The notes under the pieces are model-generated. The model was given only the letters and a program-made list of their open reading frames with translations, was not told the origin of the DNA and did no database searches. The position numbers and the translations under genes were made by a program. A stretch of DNA of 64,000 bases, taken from NCBI GenBank assembly GCA_020205615.1, contig CM035165.1, positions 86,738,005 to 86,802,004 on the forward strand, given 5' to 3'. Below are positions 23,340 to 34,394 of this stretch, piece after piece. The first letter of the stretch is position 1. Each line of letters begins with the position of its first letter. This DNA is from Panax quinquefolius. Its lineage: Eukaryota > Streptophyta > Magnoliopsida > Apiales > Araliaceae.

Positions 23340-23768
23340 TTTATTTTAAAAAAAAAAAAAAAAAATCGCGAATTCGCTGCGCCTATATGAAAATCGGAAA
23401 TGGCATACTGAATTTTTTTTTTTTTGCAAGGTTGCTGTTTCTAACACAATGAAAAAAAAAAAAAAAAAAAAAAATAAATAAAGGTCACGGTTTTTTTTTC
23501 CATACTGCAAACTCCTTATAAAAAAAAAACTTAATGATTACAATAATCATTAACTTGTAATGATTATAGTAATCATTAGCATGTAATGATTAAAGTAATC
23601 ATGACCATGTTATATAAAAAAAAAAAAAAAAAAAAACCTTAATGATTACAATAATCATTAACTTGTAATGATTATAGTAATCATTAGCATGTAATGATTA
23701 AAGTAATCATGACCATGTTAAAAAAAAAAAAAAAAAAAAAGGTTACGTTTTTTTTAAGGGATCGAGAG

Positions 23769-23806
<38 letters not shown>

Positions 23807-23831
23807 TATAATATATATATTATAATCGATT

Positions 23832-23867
<36 letters not shown>

Positions 23868-24600
23868 AATCATTTTATAATTAAAATAAAAGTTTATTTT
23901 AATTTTAAAATAAAAGATATATTTTAATATTAAAATAAAAAGTTTATTTTAATTTTAAAAATTAGATTTCATGCTAACTAATTAGAGTTGGAATTGGATT
24001 CCATGCTAACTAATTGGAGTTGAAATTGGATTTTATTTTTCCTAAAATAAAGGAGTTTATTTGTGAATAGGGAAGTAAATCCATCTTTTCTTAAATAAAG
24101 GAGTTTGTTTAGATATGAAATAAGATTTCATATTATTCAAAATAAAAGAGTTTATTTGTGAATAGGAAAGAGAATCCATGTTTCCTTAAATAAAGGAGTT
24201 TATTTAAATATGAAATAAGATTTCATATTATTCAAAATAAAGGAGTTTATTTGTGAATAGGAAAGATAATCCGTGTTTCCTTTAATATTTTTTTTTTACA
24301 TGGAATTGGATTCATAATTAATTAAAATAAAAGAGTTTATTTTAATTAAAAATTTTTTTATGGAATTGGATTCCATAATTAATTAAAATAAAGAAGTTTA
24401 TTTTGATTAAAGATTTTGATTAAAATAAAATAGTTTATTTTATTCAAAATAGGATAAATTAAAATAAAATAGTTTTATTTTGATTTAAATTTGGATTAAA
24501 ATAAAGGAGTTTATTTTGATTCAAAAATAGATTTTATATTAACTAAATTTGCCCATTAAATGATATCAATATATATATTAAATGTTTATTATTCATAGGA
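23340..24600 (+). repeat. B leader: poly-A runs, (TA)n tracts and tandem repeats
   Basis: No gene seen. It holds poly-A runs of 17-23 bases (from 23347, 23452, 23616, 23721) and two copies, 108 bp apart (23531 and 23639), of a block of TAATGATTA/TAATCATTA inverted repeats. Long (TA)n tracts occupy about 23770-23860. A field of degenerate AAATAAAGGAGTTTATTT units runs to about 24530. Confidence 0.85.
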
Positions 24601-25296
24601 TGAATGTTATTTATTGATGCATATGATGATGTGTATGATAATAAATGGGATTGATTATGGACTATTGACCAATGTGATTGGATTTTATTTTAGTTGGATG
24701 CATGAATGTATGGGTTTTATTAAATGGGGTCTGCGTACCTCGTCTTCTCTAATTTTTTTGAATGTAAATTCTATCTCCCTTCTATGTACTTCCCCTTGAC
24801 TGCTGATCAAGGTTTCTATTTATTTTAAAATAGTTTTGTAATAGAAATATTTAGAATTAATTTTGAAGAATTAGAGATTAAGGGACAAGAAGCGCTTGAA
24901 GACCCGTTTGTAATAGAGCAGGGTTTAAATGTAATAGTTATATTTAAATATTATTTCTTGCACCCCTAGGGTTTGACCTTTTGGTTCACTTGGTGGCTCT
25001 AGTGAACCAAACTAGAATAAAAGTCCATAATCAATCCGGGTAGAATATAGTATTCTATATGTGCATGCTTATACTATATATATTATATATTATGCAAACA
25101 TGCTTGCATGTTCATTAATATAATGCGTATTTTATATATATATATATATGCAAATGCGCGCTAAACAAGATGAGACAAATTAATAACAAACCCTCAATTT
25201 TTATATTAAGTCCTAAGCGTTCAAAGATATTTGGAATATCGAGCGTCAAGCCTTCTAGCATGATAAAATTAATAGAGTATTAAATATTTAATATGA

Positions 25297-25592
25297 GTTT
25301 GTTGTGTCACCACAAAATGAAGTATTAAGTATTTAAGATGTTAATTTATCACATTTGATGCTTATAAAGAAAATTAAACAATATTGTTTTGTTGTGTCAC
25401 CACAAGGATGATATTTTTCTTTTTTGAATATATGGAGTGCTAGGTTGGACTTAACTTGGATAATTTTGATTCGGATGTGCCACCACTTGATCAAAATAAT
25501 CTAAGAGGCAAAATCTGAGGAGTTGCATAGTTGATGTAATTGACAAAAGTTGTCTACCTATTTATTTATATATAGTTTGTTGTGTCACCACA
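25297..25592 (+). repeat. Four-fold stem-loop repeat with TTGTGTCACCACAA core in B leader
   Basis: Copies at 25297-25315, 25387-25405, 25475-25486 (degenerate, ATGTGCCACCAC) and 25575-25592, spaced about 90 bp. The core is a 5-bp inverted repeat TTGTG/CACAA around TCAC. Flanks often extend the pairing, for example ATTTTGAT with GATCAAAAT around the third copy and TATATAG with CTATATA around the fourth. It lies just before gag, where packaging or translation signals would be expected; no function is established here. Confidence 0.75.
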
Positions 25593-25859
25593 AGGCTATA
25601 TACATTTGAAATGGGATCCTTATTCTCACTAGCAAATCTTTAATTAGATTTTGCTTAGAACTATATAAGTGAGGTAATATAGTTTGAAGAAAATAGTGGG
25701 AGATACCAATTTAAAACAAGACCTAATTTATTTTGGTAATTAATAATAGAATGTATGTTAAAATGTTGTTAATTACAAATTCATTTACTGAAATTTTACA
25801 ATGTCTAAAATTACTATCATTTGCGAAGCATATTAGATGCTAAATTAATCGGGCCAAGA

Positions 25860-26640
25860 TTAAGCGGATTGGTTAAGGAATTTGAGAATAGTTCTCATAT
25901 TTGAAAAGCTATCTTATGTCCTTATATCGCTTATCCTTGCAATGGTTGCGAGATAATGCCTCTGAGGAAGAGATTGCTACTTTTAGAAAGTGGCGAAGAT
26001 GATGCCTGATTGGCTCGATGCATCATGCTCAGATCCATGAGTAACAAGCTTGATCGGCGACGAAACTATGGATACTTCTACTATACTCCCGCACGTCAAG
26101 TAGTTGATGGTGAGGAAAGTAGGGGCGATAGATATCGGATATCTAAGGAGCTCTTCCGATCTAGAATGGCCAATGGCACTATAAATGCAGACAAAAAGTT
26201 CTTAACATAATCAATTTGATTGATCGAATTAGAACAACTGGTTTTGTCATGGATGGAGAGTTGAGCCAAGATTTGATCTTGCACTCACTCCGGACTCCTT
26301 TCACAATTGTTGTGAATTTTTCATATGAACAAGCTAGATATCGACTTTCTTTGATTTGCTTAACATGTTGAAAAATGTTGAGAGTCACTTTCAACCAAGA
26401 AAGATCAAGTCTTCTTGGTAGGGGCCAAAGGATCTTACGAAATAAAGAACGATTCAAAGAAGGTAAATAGAAAGGCATAAACAAAGGATAATAAGAACAA
26501 AAGCGATATGGATAGCAAAGGAGTTTGCTTCCACTGCAATAAGCACAGACCTTTGGAAAAAAGCTGCGAGAAGCATCTTGCGAGAGGCTAACGAAAGAAG
26601 CTTAGTGAAGTTTGGTTCTAATCTGATTTTGTTCATGATT
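25860..26640 (+). pseudogene. B gag, degraded
   Basis: Only fragments can be read. The clearest is GVCFHCNKHR near 26520-26550, a decayed copia zinc knuckle, preceded by a Lys-rich stretch. Upstream, 25980-26210 keeps a short open piece of uncertain frame. Position between leader and protease supports gag; no complete domain survives. Confidence 0.6.
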
Positions 26641-28787
26641 GAAATAAATTTTTCTTTAAGTTAAGGTTCTACTTGGGTATTGGATACCGACTTTGGTTAT
26701 CATAAATATAGATTTATGAAGGGACCAAGCGAAGTAGAAAGTTAAACAAAGATAAGTAATCCTATATGTGGAAAATGAAGCAAAGGTTGCTTGCATTAGC
26801 TATAGAAACTTATAGTTTAGCAATGCTACGAACGCAAATCTATTAAGTCGATAAGTTGTTATTGTATTCCGGTTCTTGTTAAAAATATTATTTCCATTTT
26901 ATTGTTGAACAATGAAATCTTTGGTATTATAATTAAGAACAATTGTTGTTCTATTTATAATATTAATGTTTTGTATAGAATGGAATATTACTTAATAAAT
27001 TTTGTATACTTGACTTACATAAAAATTATTTTGTAAATTGAACAAACTAGTATAAGAAAAGGAGATGATCATTCAAAGAGTTGAATGTATGTATTTGTTG
27101 AAATACAAGTGTGAATTATTTGAAAGGTTCAAAGAATTGAAAATGAAACAAATTGGCAAAAATATTAAGATTCTTTGATTAGATCGAGGAATAAATACTT
27201 GTACAATAAGTTTCTAGATCATCTCAATTGGTTTTCTCATAATGGACACATCCTGATACGCAATAATTGATTGATTTATCTGAATGAAAAGTCGTACCTT
27301 GTTGGACATGGTGCGGTCCATAATAATTTTACCGACATTCCAATATCCTTCTAGGATAATGTCCTAGAAATGGTACGCATATCTATGAAAAGGTAACCTC
27401 AAAATTCATTTTCAAGACTCCATAAAAGTTATGGATGGGGAGGATTCTAATCTTAAGTATGTTAAGATAAGGGGTTGTCCAACTTATGTGAAAAGGTTTC
27501 AAAGGATAAGCTTGGGACAAGATTTGACAACTGCAGATTTGTGGGACATCCTAAAATAAGTTTAGGGTATACGTTCTATAATCCTACATAGCAAAAGGTG
27601 TTTATTGCGAAACACGCTACCTTCTAAGATAAAAAGGTGTTTATCATTAAAGGGGGCTAGTGGGAGGATTATAGATCTTGAAGAGTTCATGATCCACAAA
27701 ACACTATAAGTCGAAATAAGAGGAACACGTAGATAGACCTATTGTACCACAACCGAATCATAAATGCGGAATAGTCTGCAAGATACCTAGGAGGTATGGA
27801 TTCATCATGGATGATGATGATGAGGCACGCATCATAGAAGATGATGATCCAGAGTTACATCTGATGAGGTAAGAGTTCTAGTGTGTACAAAAAGGTCGAT
27901 TGGGAGCGTCGTGAAATTTCTAGTATTATATGTTGATATACTACGGATGAGGAATTACATACCAATGCTACAATCAGTAAAGATAAAGTTGTCTAAACAA
28001 TCCTCCATGAATGATTTGGAAGAGTATCTTAATTGGGGATATAAATCTATATAGATAGATTTAAGAGGATGCTCGACTTAACCCGAGGAACGTATATTTA
28101 TTTGATGCTAAAGTCGTTTAGCATGACAAACTCAAGAGATGTCTCATGTCGATGAGCTATGGAGTGTATCTCTCTTAATAGTCCCCAAAGACTCCAAAAG
28201 AGAGATCACATGAGTAATTATCATGTATGCAATGAAATATACGAGACCTGATGTTGATCAGTCATATTCAGGAGAAGTTCACTATGAGTCGATGAAAAAC
28301 ATCTTAAAGCTTAACCTAAGCACTAAGGATATGATCATATTCATGGTGGGTCTAAATTAAAACTAGAGGGCTTAACGGACTCAAGTTTTTCGACGAGACC
28401 AAGATGACGAAAAAAATCCACTTTAAGGTAAAGAGTTATCTTGGGCAGTGGTGCGATTGAATTGGAAAGGTTCCAAACGATGAAAGCGATTCTTTGGTTT
28501 AGTGATAAAGACAAAGTATATAGCTATAAATGAAGTCAGTTGATTGTTTGGATTAAAAGTTTATTACGAACTAGGAATAGTTCCTAAGTCTCATCTTGGA
28601 TCTAAACATGTGTTATGGCACTTTCATTTGATTATTAGAATCATTGAAAGATGGGAAATCACTATAGAGATAGTGGACTCTCATGAACAACATTACATAT
28701 CCATTAACTAAAGCTTATCCAACGGCGGGGATAATAGTCACTTAGAGAAGAAGAGTATAAGATACCATGACGATTGGCTTTAGTGCA
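26641..28787 (+). pseudogene. B pol: protease, integrase, RT and RNase H remains (copia order)
   Basis: Recognisable pieces in order: STWVLDTDFGYH near 26670, a protease site with the usual DTG changed to DTD; an integrase stretch near 27110-27200 (KRFKELK, IGKNIKIL, LDRG); KSRTLLDMVRSI near 27290, the end of the integrase core; RT end MYAMKYTRPDV near 28225; MKNILK near 28290; and RNase H pieces near 28440-28710. Integrase before RT identifies Ty1/copia. Stops and frameshifts are present throughout, so this copy makes no product. Confidence 0.82.
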
Positions 28788-28796
28788 GTGGGAGAT
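28788..28796 (+). other. Polypurine tract of B
   Basis: GTGGGAGAT directly before the TG of the 3' LTR, typical of plant copia elements. Confidence 0.87.
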
Positions 28797-30658
28797 TGAA
28801 AGTAGTATGCACACAAAGCCAATCATGTTTGATGATAAAGCATATACTTTGTAACAATCTTATTCATTTATTAATAAAAAGTATTAATTTATTAAAGGCT
28901 TTTAATTATCTACATGATCTTTGTTTTATAATATGTGATAAACCCATAGTTTTAAGCAATGCTTTTAGAATAATGATGATGATCATTCTAATGAGATCTA
29001 AATTCTTAGAAAGCTTAAAACTAAAATAGTTCCCAATCATTGGATTACTAAATTGGGGATTAGTGAATCCGGATAGATTGGTACATCGTTGCTTGCTCAT
29101 TGGATGAGGATGATTGATCTCATGATCATTTGTGTGGAGACACTAAAGCAAGTATGTAGGTGCTTATTAGAGAATAAGTTCACCGAAGCGTGGCTCGCTA
29201 AGGAATACCTAATGGAGTTTTATTTGCTGTCAATAGTAATTCTGTAGTGATAGTAGTCAAGTAATCCTTGGACTTGAGATCATCATAGTATCTTGTGTAT
29301 GATGAGTTATACTTTGACTTATTCCTTAAGACCCTTAGGGTATATCAAAGGGTATGCTTGGGTATAATAAGTTGTACATGGAGATAATGTATGATCGATA
29401 AAGAATCTACCACTTCTAATAAAAGAAGAGAAATGTCTATGTGATTCGATAAATGACAACCCAAATAGTCCTTGGCGGCGAGAATGAAATTAGAAAGGAG
29501 TTTCTAATTTGCATTATTTGAGTTGTGCATTTAAGAGTCGAAATACATATAATTAAATAAAATAAGAAGACTTGTGATAATTCCATGTCTTATATTTAAT
29601 TGGGACATTGTATGGTGGAAGAATTGAATTATCTGATTAACTATTTACTCAAAGGTTCTTTAATGATTAATGTTGAAATCTATATTATCCGGAAAGTCGT
29701 TGATCATTGTGGGGCTTATCCTATTGTAGAATAAATATTATTTAAATAAATTAATTGTTTAATTTATTTATTTAAATAAGATTAGAATTGTTCTAATTGA
29801 TTTATTCATGGCCTGGTTTAATATGGAGAACCTAAAGGGTCACACCATAAAAGGAAGAATAATTATTTAAGAAGTTAATGGCATAATCGTAATAATATGT
29901 TATGTATATTTAATTTGATCTATGGTGATAGAATAAATTAAATAGCTTAATATTATTATTTAATATTTTAGAAATATTAAATATAAATTAATAAGAGGAG
30001 TCTTATTAATATTATTACAATTATTATTATTTTAATTTCTAAAAGAGTTTAGGAATTAATTTAATATAAGTACTCTCATTTATTCCTAATAAGATTAGGA
30101 GGTTAAATTAATTAAAGAGTTTAATTAATTATCCCTAATAAGATTAGGGAGCCTAATTAATTAAAAGAATTTAATTAAATAAATAAAACCCAATTTCTTA
30201 ATTGTTAAGATGGGTTGCCCACATCTATAAATAAGAGGAGTCTTATTATGGGTGGGGGGGGGTTGTTGACTTTTCTGATAATAATTCCAATTTGTTGGAG
30301 AGTACGCTTTTTACATAGAGATAGGAAAAACTAGGGTTTGAGCCAATACCCTTCTTCTTGAATTTCTATTCTTCCTTGGTGGATCACCTCTGAGGCCAAA
30401 CACATGGGTGGCTAACGTTGATCAAAGGAAGAAACCAAACCCGGTGGATTCAGTTGAGCGAAAAGGATTGGAGGTGAACTTGTACACGAGGCTTCGATCT
30501 TCAAGGTATGATTTTATTCTTTATCTTTTCGTTTAATTAATAATTGTGCATAAAGGATGATCCGGGTATATGGTTTGTAAATTTTTTAAACTCTGATTTT
30601 ACACGCTTCCGTTTAATTTTACAATTTGATTGCGCACATGAATATTACAAACCTAACA
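28797..30658 (+). repeat. 3' LTR of B
   Basis: 1862 bp, same ends and layout as 21352-23231, with scattered substitutions and small indels. TATA box at 30226-30233. Followed by GAGAC. Confidence 0.93.
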
Positions 30659-30663
30659 GAGAC
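30659..30663. repeat. Target-site duplication of B, right copy (GAGAC)
   Basis: Second GAGAC, joining B to the resumed D ORF2. Confidence 0.94.
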
Positions 30664-31141
30664 TACAAAGACGCCGCTATAGACTTTGGACACAAGGATG
30701 ATCACACGGTATTCAGTGTGGCCCAGGGGCGAGTCACACCCAAGAGGAGTTGGGTTCATATTTCCACTAGCCTTGGAGGATGAGGCTAATGCTGAGGACA
30801 CCTTTGACAACGATGAGTTCCAGGTGGATGAGACTACGGGAGAGCAGACAACTAAAGAGATGCCGCAATCCTGCAGAGAAATATTTAGCCCTCACTTTCA
30901 GAGCCTACAGAGACAAGTGGATGGGTACAACAAGGATGCCAATAGACAAATGAGGAGACTCACGGCCAGACAGGACCATATATTCGAGGCCATGAACATG
31001 TCCTTCAATTCCTTGAACGCGACACTTCAAAGTTTTAATTCAAAAGCACAGTTTCAATACCAACAGCCAGCCCCAATGCCAAGGTTTCCAGCTTTCGATT
31101 CAGACAATGAAGAACAACAGCCACCACCACCTCAAGCTTAG
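30664..31141 (+). pseudogene. D ORF2 fragment: C-terminal coiled-coil-like part
   Basis: Continues D ORF2 after B, with one frame change near 30690-30780, then an open stretch to TAG 31141. It has an acidic segment (EDTFDNDEFQVDETTGEQ), a helix-prone part (QRQVDGYNKDANRQMRRL, then ARQDHIFEAMNMSFNSL) and a tail of Gln, Pro and acidic residues. The C ORF2 relic ends in the same style (ATRQDAIF, then an acidic tail), which supports a shared C-terminal architecture. Function unknown. Confidence 0.72.
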
Positions 31142-32358
31142 ACGATTACGGGGAAGTCCTCATACACTGAGTGATTGATCTTTCCAATGAAGACATTGTA
31201 ATTGTTTGGTTTGGGGGATTTAGTTTAATATTGTTATGTTTGCATGCTTAATTTAGTAGTTAGTTTTGCATACGTTAGTGTCATGTTTAGTTTAGGTTTA
31301 TTATATGTTTGCATTCATGTAGTTTAATAGTTGCATAGTAATGTAGGTTTGTAAATAGTTTTTATTAGTTTTAATTCTATTATGTTTATTCCATTTATAA
31401 AAAAAAATTAGTTAAGTATTGTGTTATCTTACATGAGTCCAGCTGTTTGATATATTACAATCTATTTTGGCTAATGATGAGACTGGGATTAAGTAGATAA
31501 GTACAATACCGACTACTAGATCTTTGTCGTAATTTTCTGTTATGAATTGGATCTTTGCCTGTTTGACACTGATATAATCAAGGTTAACATGTTAGAGATA
31601 ACTATGTTGACTGATTAAGTTTAAATCGGCACATAATGGACTTCTTAAGGAAAATACTAGTTTGAATAAATGAAAGACATGACTAGGCAGAGATAGCTAA
31701 ATTTAGACAAAGACTTAAGTTTGGGGGGAAATCTGGGATATATAAGATTAAAAAATGAATAAATATTGTGGCTAGTCTTGTTTCGGGGCCTTTGTTACTT
31801 GAGTAAGTACGCTCGAGGGGATTATCTCTACACCTAGCGCCCTAAGGTCTTTATGGTCTGGGAGTCGTTGTTCGAAAGCTCTCTAAGGGGTAGCACTGTT
31901 AGCCTAATGGAATGAGACATTGCACAGTTATAAGAAAAATAAATAAATAAATAAATAAAACGGGAAAAGAGAAAAAAGCCCCCGTAATGAAAAGTAAAGC
32001 ATAAGTATCCCGGATTGGACTCTTGAACTTAGTGGATGTTTGACTATAGTTGGATCTAGCTTGTTCGTGAATTTTGTGAGTTTACAATGTATGATGCTTT
32101 TAAAGAGATCGATTATGTGTTGTATTTAGCATTATATCATTTAGCATGGATGTGAGCACACACACCCTATGCCAGTAATAACCGTTTAAGATTTGAGGAT
32201 TGATAAGAATTATTAATTGGTTTTGATATGAAGTATTGTCATTCTTGCTTGATTTCTCTGAGGTTGGTTGAATAGACTTATATTATCACTATTGTTGGAT
32301 TTATAGGCATATAGACTAGTTACATTACATTCCATTGCATTGCATAACATTTTTTGTG
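31142..32358 (+). other. D 3' untranslated region
   Basis: No gene seen. Begins GGGGAAGTCC with ACATTG shortly after, a pattern also found after the C ORF2 on the minus strand. Holds GTTTGGGGG stretches at about 31209 and 31720, either of which could be or mimic a polypurine tract, and an (AAAT)n run at about 31938-31960. Confidence 0.6.
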
Positions 32359-33747
32359 TTGTTTTGTGCTCTAGGACTACTGTGTTAATTCATTATGTTT
32401 GGGATTCGTTTTAATTTTTTTGTGTTATTTTATGTTTAGGCATGGTAGCATAGCTTTTGGGCGTAAAAGGTGGTGGCATGGCGAAATTTGGCAAGGAAAT
32501 GAGCAATATTTGGAATGCAGCAGAAGGGACCCCCGTCGGGGTGGACATGTTACATATAAAACCCCCACCGAGGAGGGGTTACTTGATCGAAAGACAGAAG
32601 CACTGCCCGTTGGGGCGGGCTATTAATGAAGGAAAACCCCCGCCGGGGCGGGGGTACGGGAAAAACAAGACTTTTGTTTGAACTATACTGCTGTAGAGGC
32701 GTGGAGAATAGAGATTAACATGGTTTGGAACTGTAATTGGCGTCGAACTATGGTCAGAATACGTGTCCTAAGCTGGAGATTAACAAAAAACAACAAGGAG
32801 GAAGACACTAGAAGGAATCAATTAGCAATCAGAAGCGCTAATTTGAGCAAGAGCATTGGAGGAAGGATTAAAGGTCTGAGTCACGATAATTGCATATTGG
32901 AGTATCTTCTTTTAATTCAATTTTTGTAATTGGGATGATGATTTCTTTAATAAATTCAGTTTTTAATTCATTTGTGATGAACTAATTTACTTATTATGCT
33001 TGTGACAGATCTTATGGTTGAACAATGATTATGTAGCCTTGAATTTCAGTTTAATAATCTATCTTTCAATTTATCTATAGTGATTTGTGCTTGAATTTAT
33101 GAATTGCTTGATCACCAATTTTGTGTGGAATTGTATGGACTCGAGAGATGAAATACGAATATAGACTTAGTCATTATAGTATGTGTTCTTGAATTCTGTG
33201 AATGAATGGAATCCTGATGAATGTTAGGGTAGATATATACTTAACATCACATGTAATCGGTTAGAGAACTTGAATTTAAACCTTCTTTGATTGTAATTCA
33301 CATAGAGATATAGTGAATTAGTCGATTAAGGTGTTTAGCTTAGTTCTATCTAATTTGTGAATTTAAGTTAATATGGTATTAGTGCATCGAGAGATGGCTA
33401 GTTCTATTTGAGTGTTCTTGATTAATAAACTGGGATAATGAATTGAACTGAAATAGGGTGTAGTAATCGGAGTGATACTTAAAGTGAAGTCGTAAGCCTA
33501 ATTCTCCATTATTTACTTGAAATTATAGTTTTTGAGTTTGTTGATTGCTTAGTATTTTTATATTTTTAGTTTCCTTAGTTTAAATCATTGAATTGGATAG
33601 TTTAATAAAATTTGGATTAATATAAAGCTGGTAATTGTTAGGATTAATTTCTTATTAAGTCTCTGTGGAAACGATACTTGACTTATCATTATATTACTTG
33701 TTAACCACGTGCATTTGCGTGTGAGCGTATATAGATTTTACCCAACA
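32359..33747 (+). repeat. 3' LTR of D (left boundary uncertain)
   Basis: The right end is clear: the Athila-like block CTCTGTGGAAACGATACTTG leads to ACCCAACA at 33747, after which C resumes. The left end is a guess at a TGTTG at 32359 that mirrors the CAACA terminus; other TG starts between 31750 and 32400 are possible. The 5' LTR is outside the window, so no comparison can be made. Open frames at 32399-32929 cross GC-rich repeats and look spurious. Confidence 0.45.
32525..32655. repeat. Four GC-rich CCCCGNCGGGG-type inverted repeats in D
   Basis: ACCCCCGTCGGGGTGG, ACCCCCACCGAGGAGGGG, TGCCCGTTGGGGCGGGC and ACCCCCGCCGGGGCGGGGGT, each self-complementary, about 35-45 bp apart in AT-rich surroundings. 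Confidence 0.85.
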
Positions 33748-33954
33748 ACCATCATCAAGGTTTCCTAAATGAAATATATGCAACACAATATGCAAAACTA
33801 ACAAATAAACATGAACTAGATATAAACACAACCTAAATGCATAAATATCCTACTATAAACATGCAAACAATGCAAAACACCCCTAAACTTAAATTAAGCA
33901 ATGTCCTCGTGCAAAAAATATAAAAATTGCAGACTGGGGACTTCCTTGAGTAGG

Positions 33955-34394
33955 TCAATTGTCCTGATCAGCCTCTTCATCACTTTCATCATCTTCATGG
34001 TCTGATAGCGGAAAAACTGGCAACGTAGGTGGCACTAGGAACTGACTAGGATCCATTGTGGGGTTCATCCTAGCAAACATATCTACTAAAGCAGTGTTGG
34101 AGATGACATTATAAGAGAATATAGCATCTTGACGCGTAGCGAGTTGGACATTCTGGTATTCTAATCGATACATTCGAGGTTGGGCTGTAAGAGCGAACCA
34201 ATCCCTTTTTGCTATCATTACAGTGATCTATCCATCTGTATTCTGATCCTGTCTTAGGCCTAGCTCCGGAATCACAATTTTATGCACCATCCTGCTATAG
34301 CACTCTAAAGCCTCTGTACTAATGAATTTTTTCTTGTCAAACGGTTTGGACAAGGAAGACGACGATCCTTATCCTCTTTGCCTCTTAGATGCCA
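33955..34394 (-). pseudogene. C ORF2 relic with its central domain missing
   Basis: ATG at 34394 opens MASKRQRG, stops at once at TAA/TGA-type codons, and continues with FDKKKFISTEALECYSRM and IPELGL. A further stop precedes IAKRDWFALTAQP. At that point the family would enter the central REFYAN-type domain that D ORF2 has; instead the sequence passes to a C-terminal part (QNVQLATRQDAIF, then ARMNP) and an acidic tail ending at 33955. The most likely reading is an internal deletion of the domain. Function of the protein is unknown. Confidence 0.65.

Larger units (their letters stand above)
21352..30658 (+). mobile_element. Element B: Ty1/copia retrotransposon, 9.3 kb, heavily degraded inside
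   Basis: TG...CA LTRs of 1880 and 1862 bp, GAGAC duplications, a primer-binding site and a polypurine tract. Remains read in copia order: gag with a zinc knuckle, protease, integrase, RT, RNase H. The internal region has no long open frame, yet the LTRs differ at only a few per cent of positions in the stretches I compared by eye. Confidence 0.92.
20855..33747 (+). mobile_element. Element D: Athila-like Ty3 retrotransposon, 3' part, split by B
   Basis: Plus-strand remains of an Athila-type element: the ORF2 type that follows pol in this lineage (20856-21351 and 30664-31141), a long untranslated region with GTTTGGGGG stretches, and a 3' LTR ending ACCCAACA at 33747. The upstream half lies beyond A, left of the window. 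A and B both sit in its ORF2, about 500 bp apart. It ends inside the 3' noncoding part of C. Confidence 0.75.

Noticed and set aside
26010..26636. Possible host gene exons inside B
   Set aside because: The stretch falls where copia gag should be and contains a decayed zinc knuckle; no splice structure is convincing.
32399..32929. Open frames in the D 3' region
   Set aside because: They cross GC-rich palindromes and overlap each other in two frames; no domain or motif is recognised.
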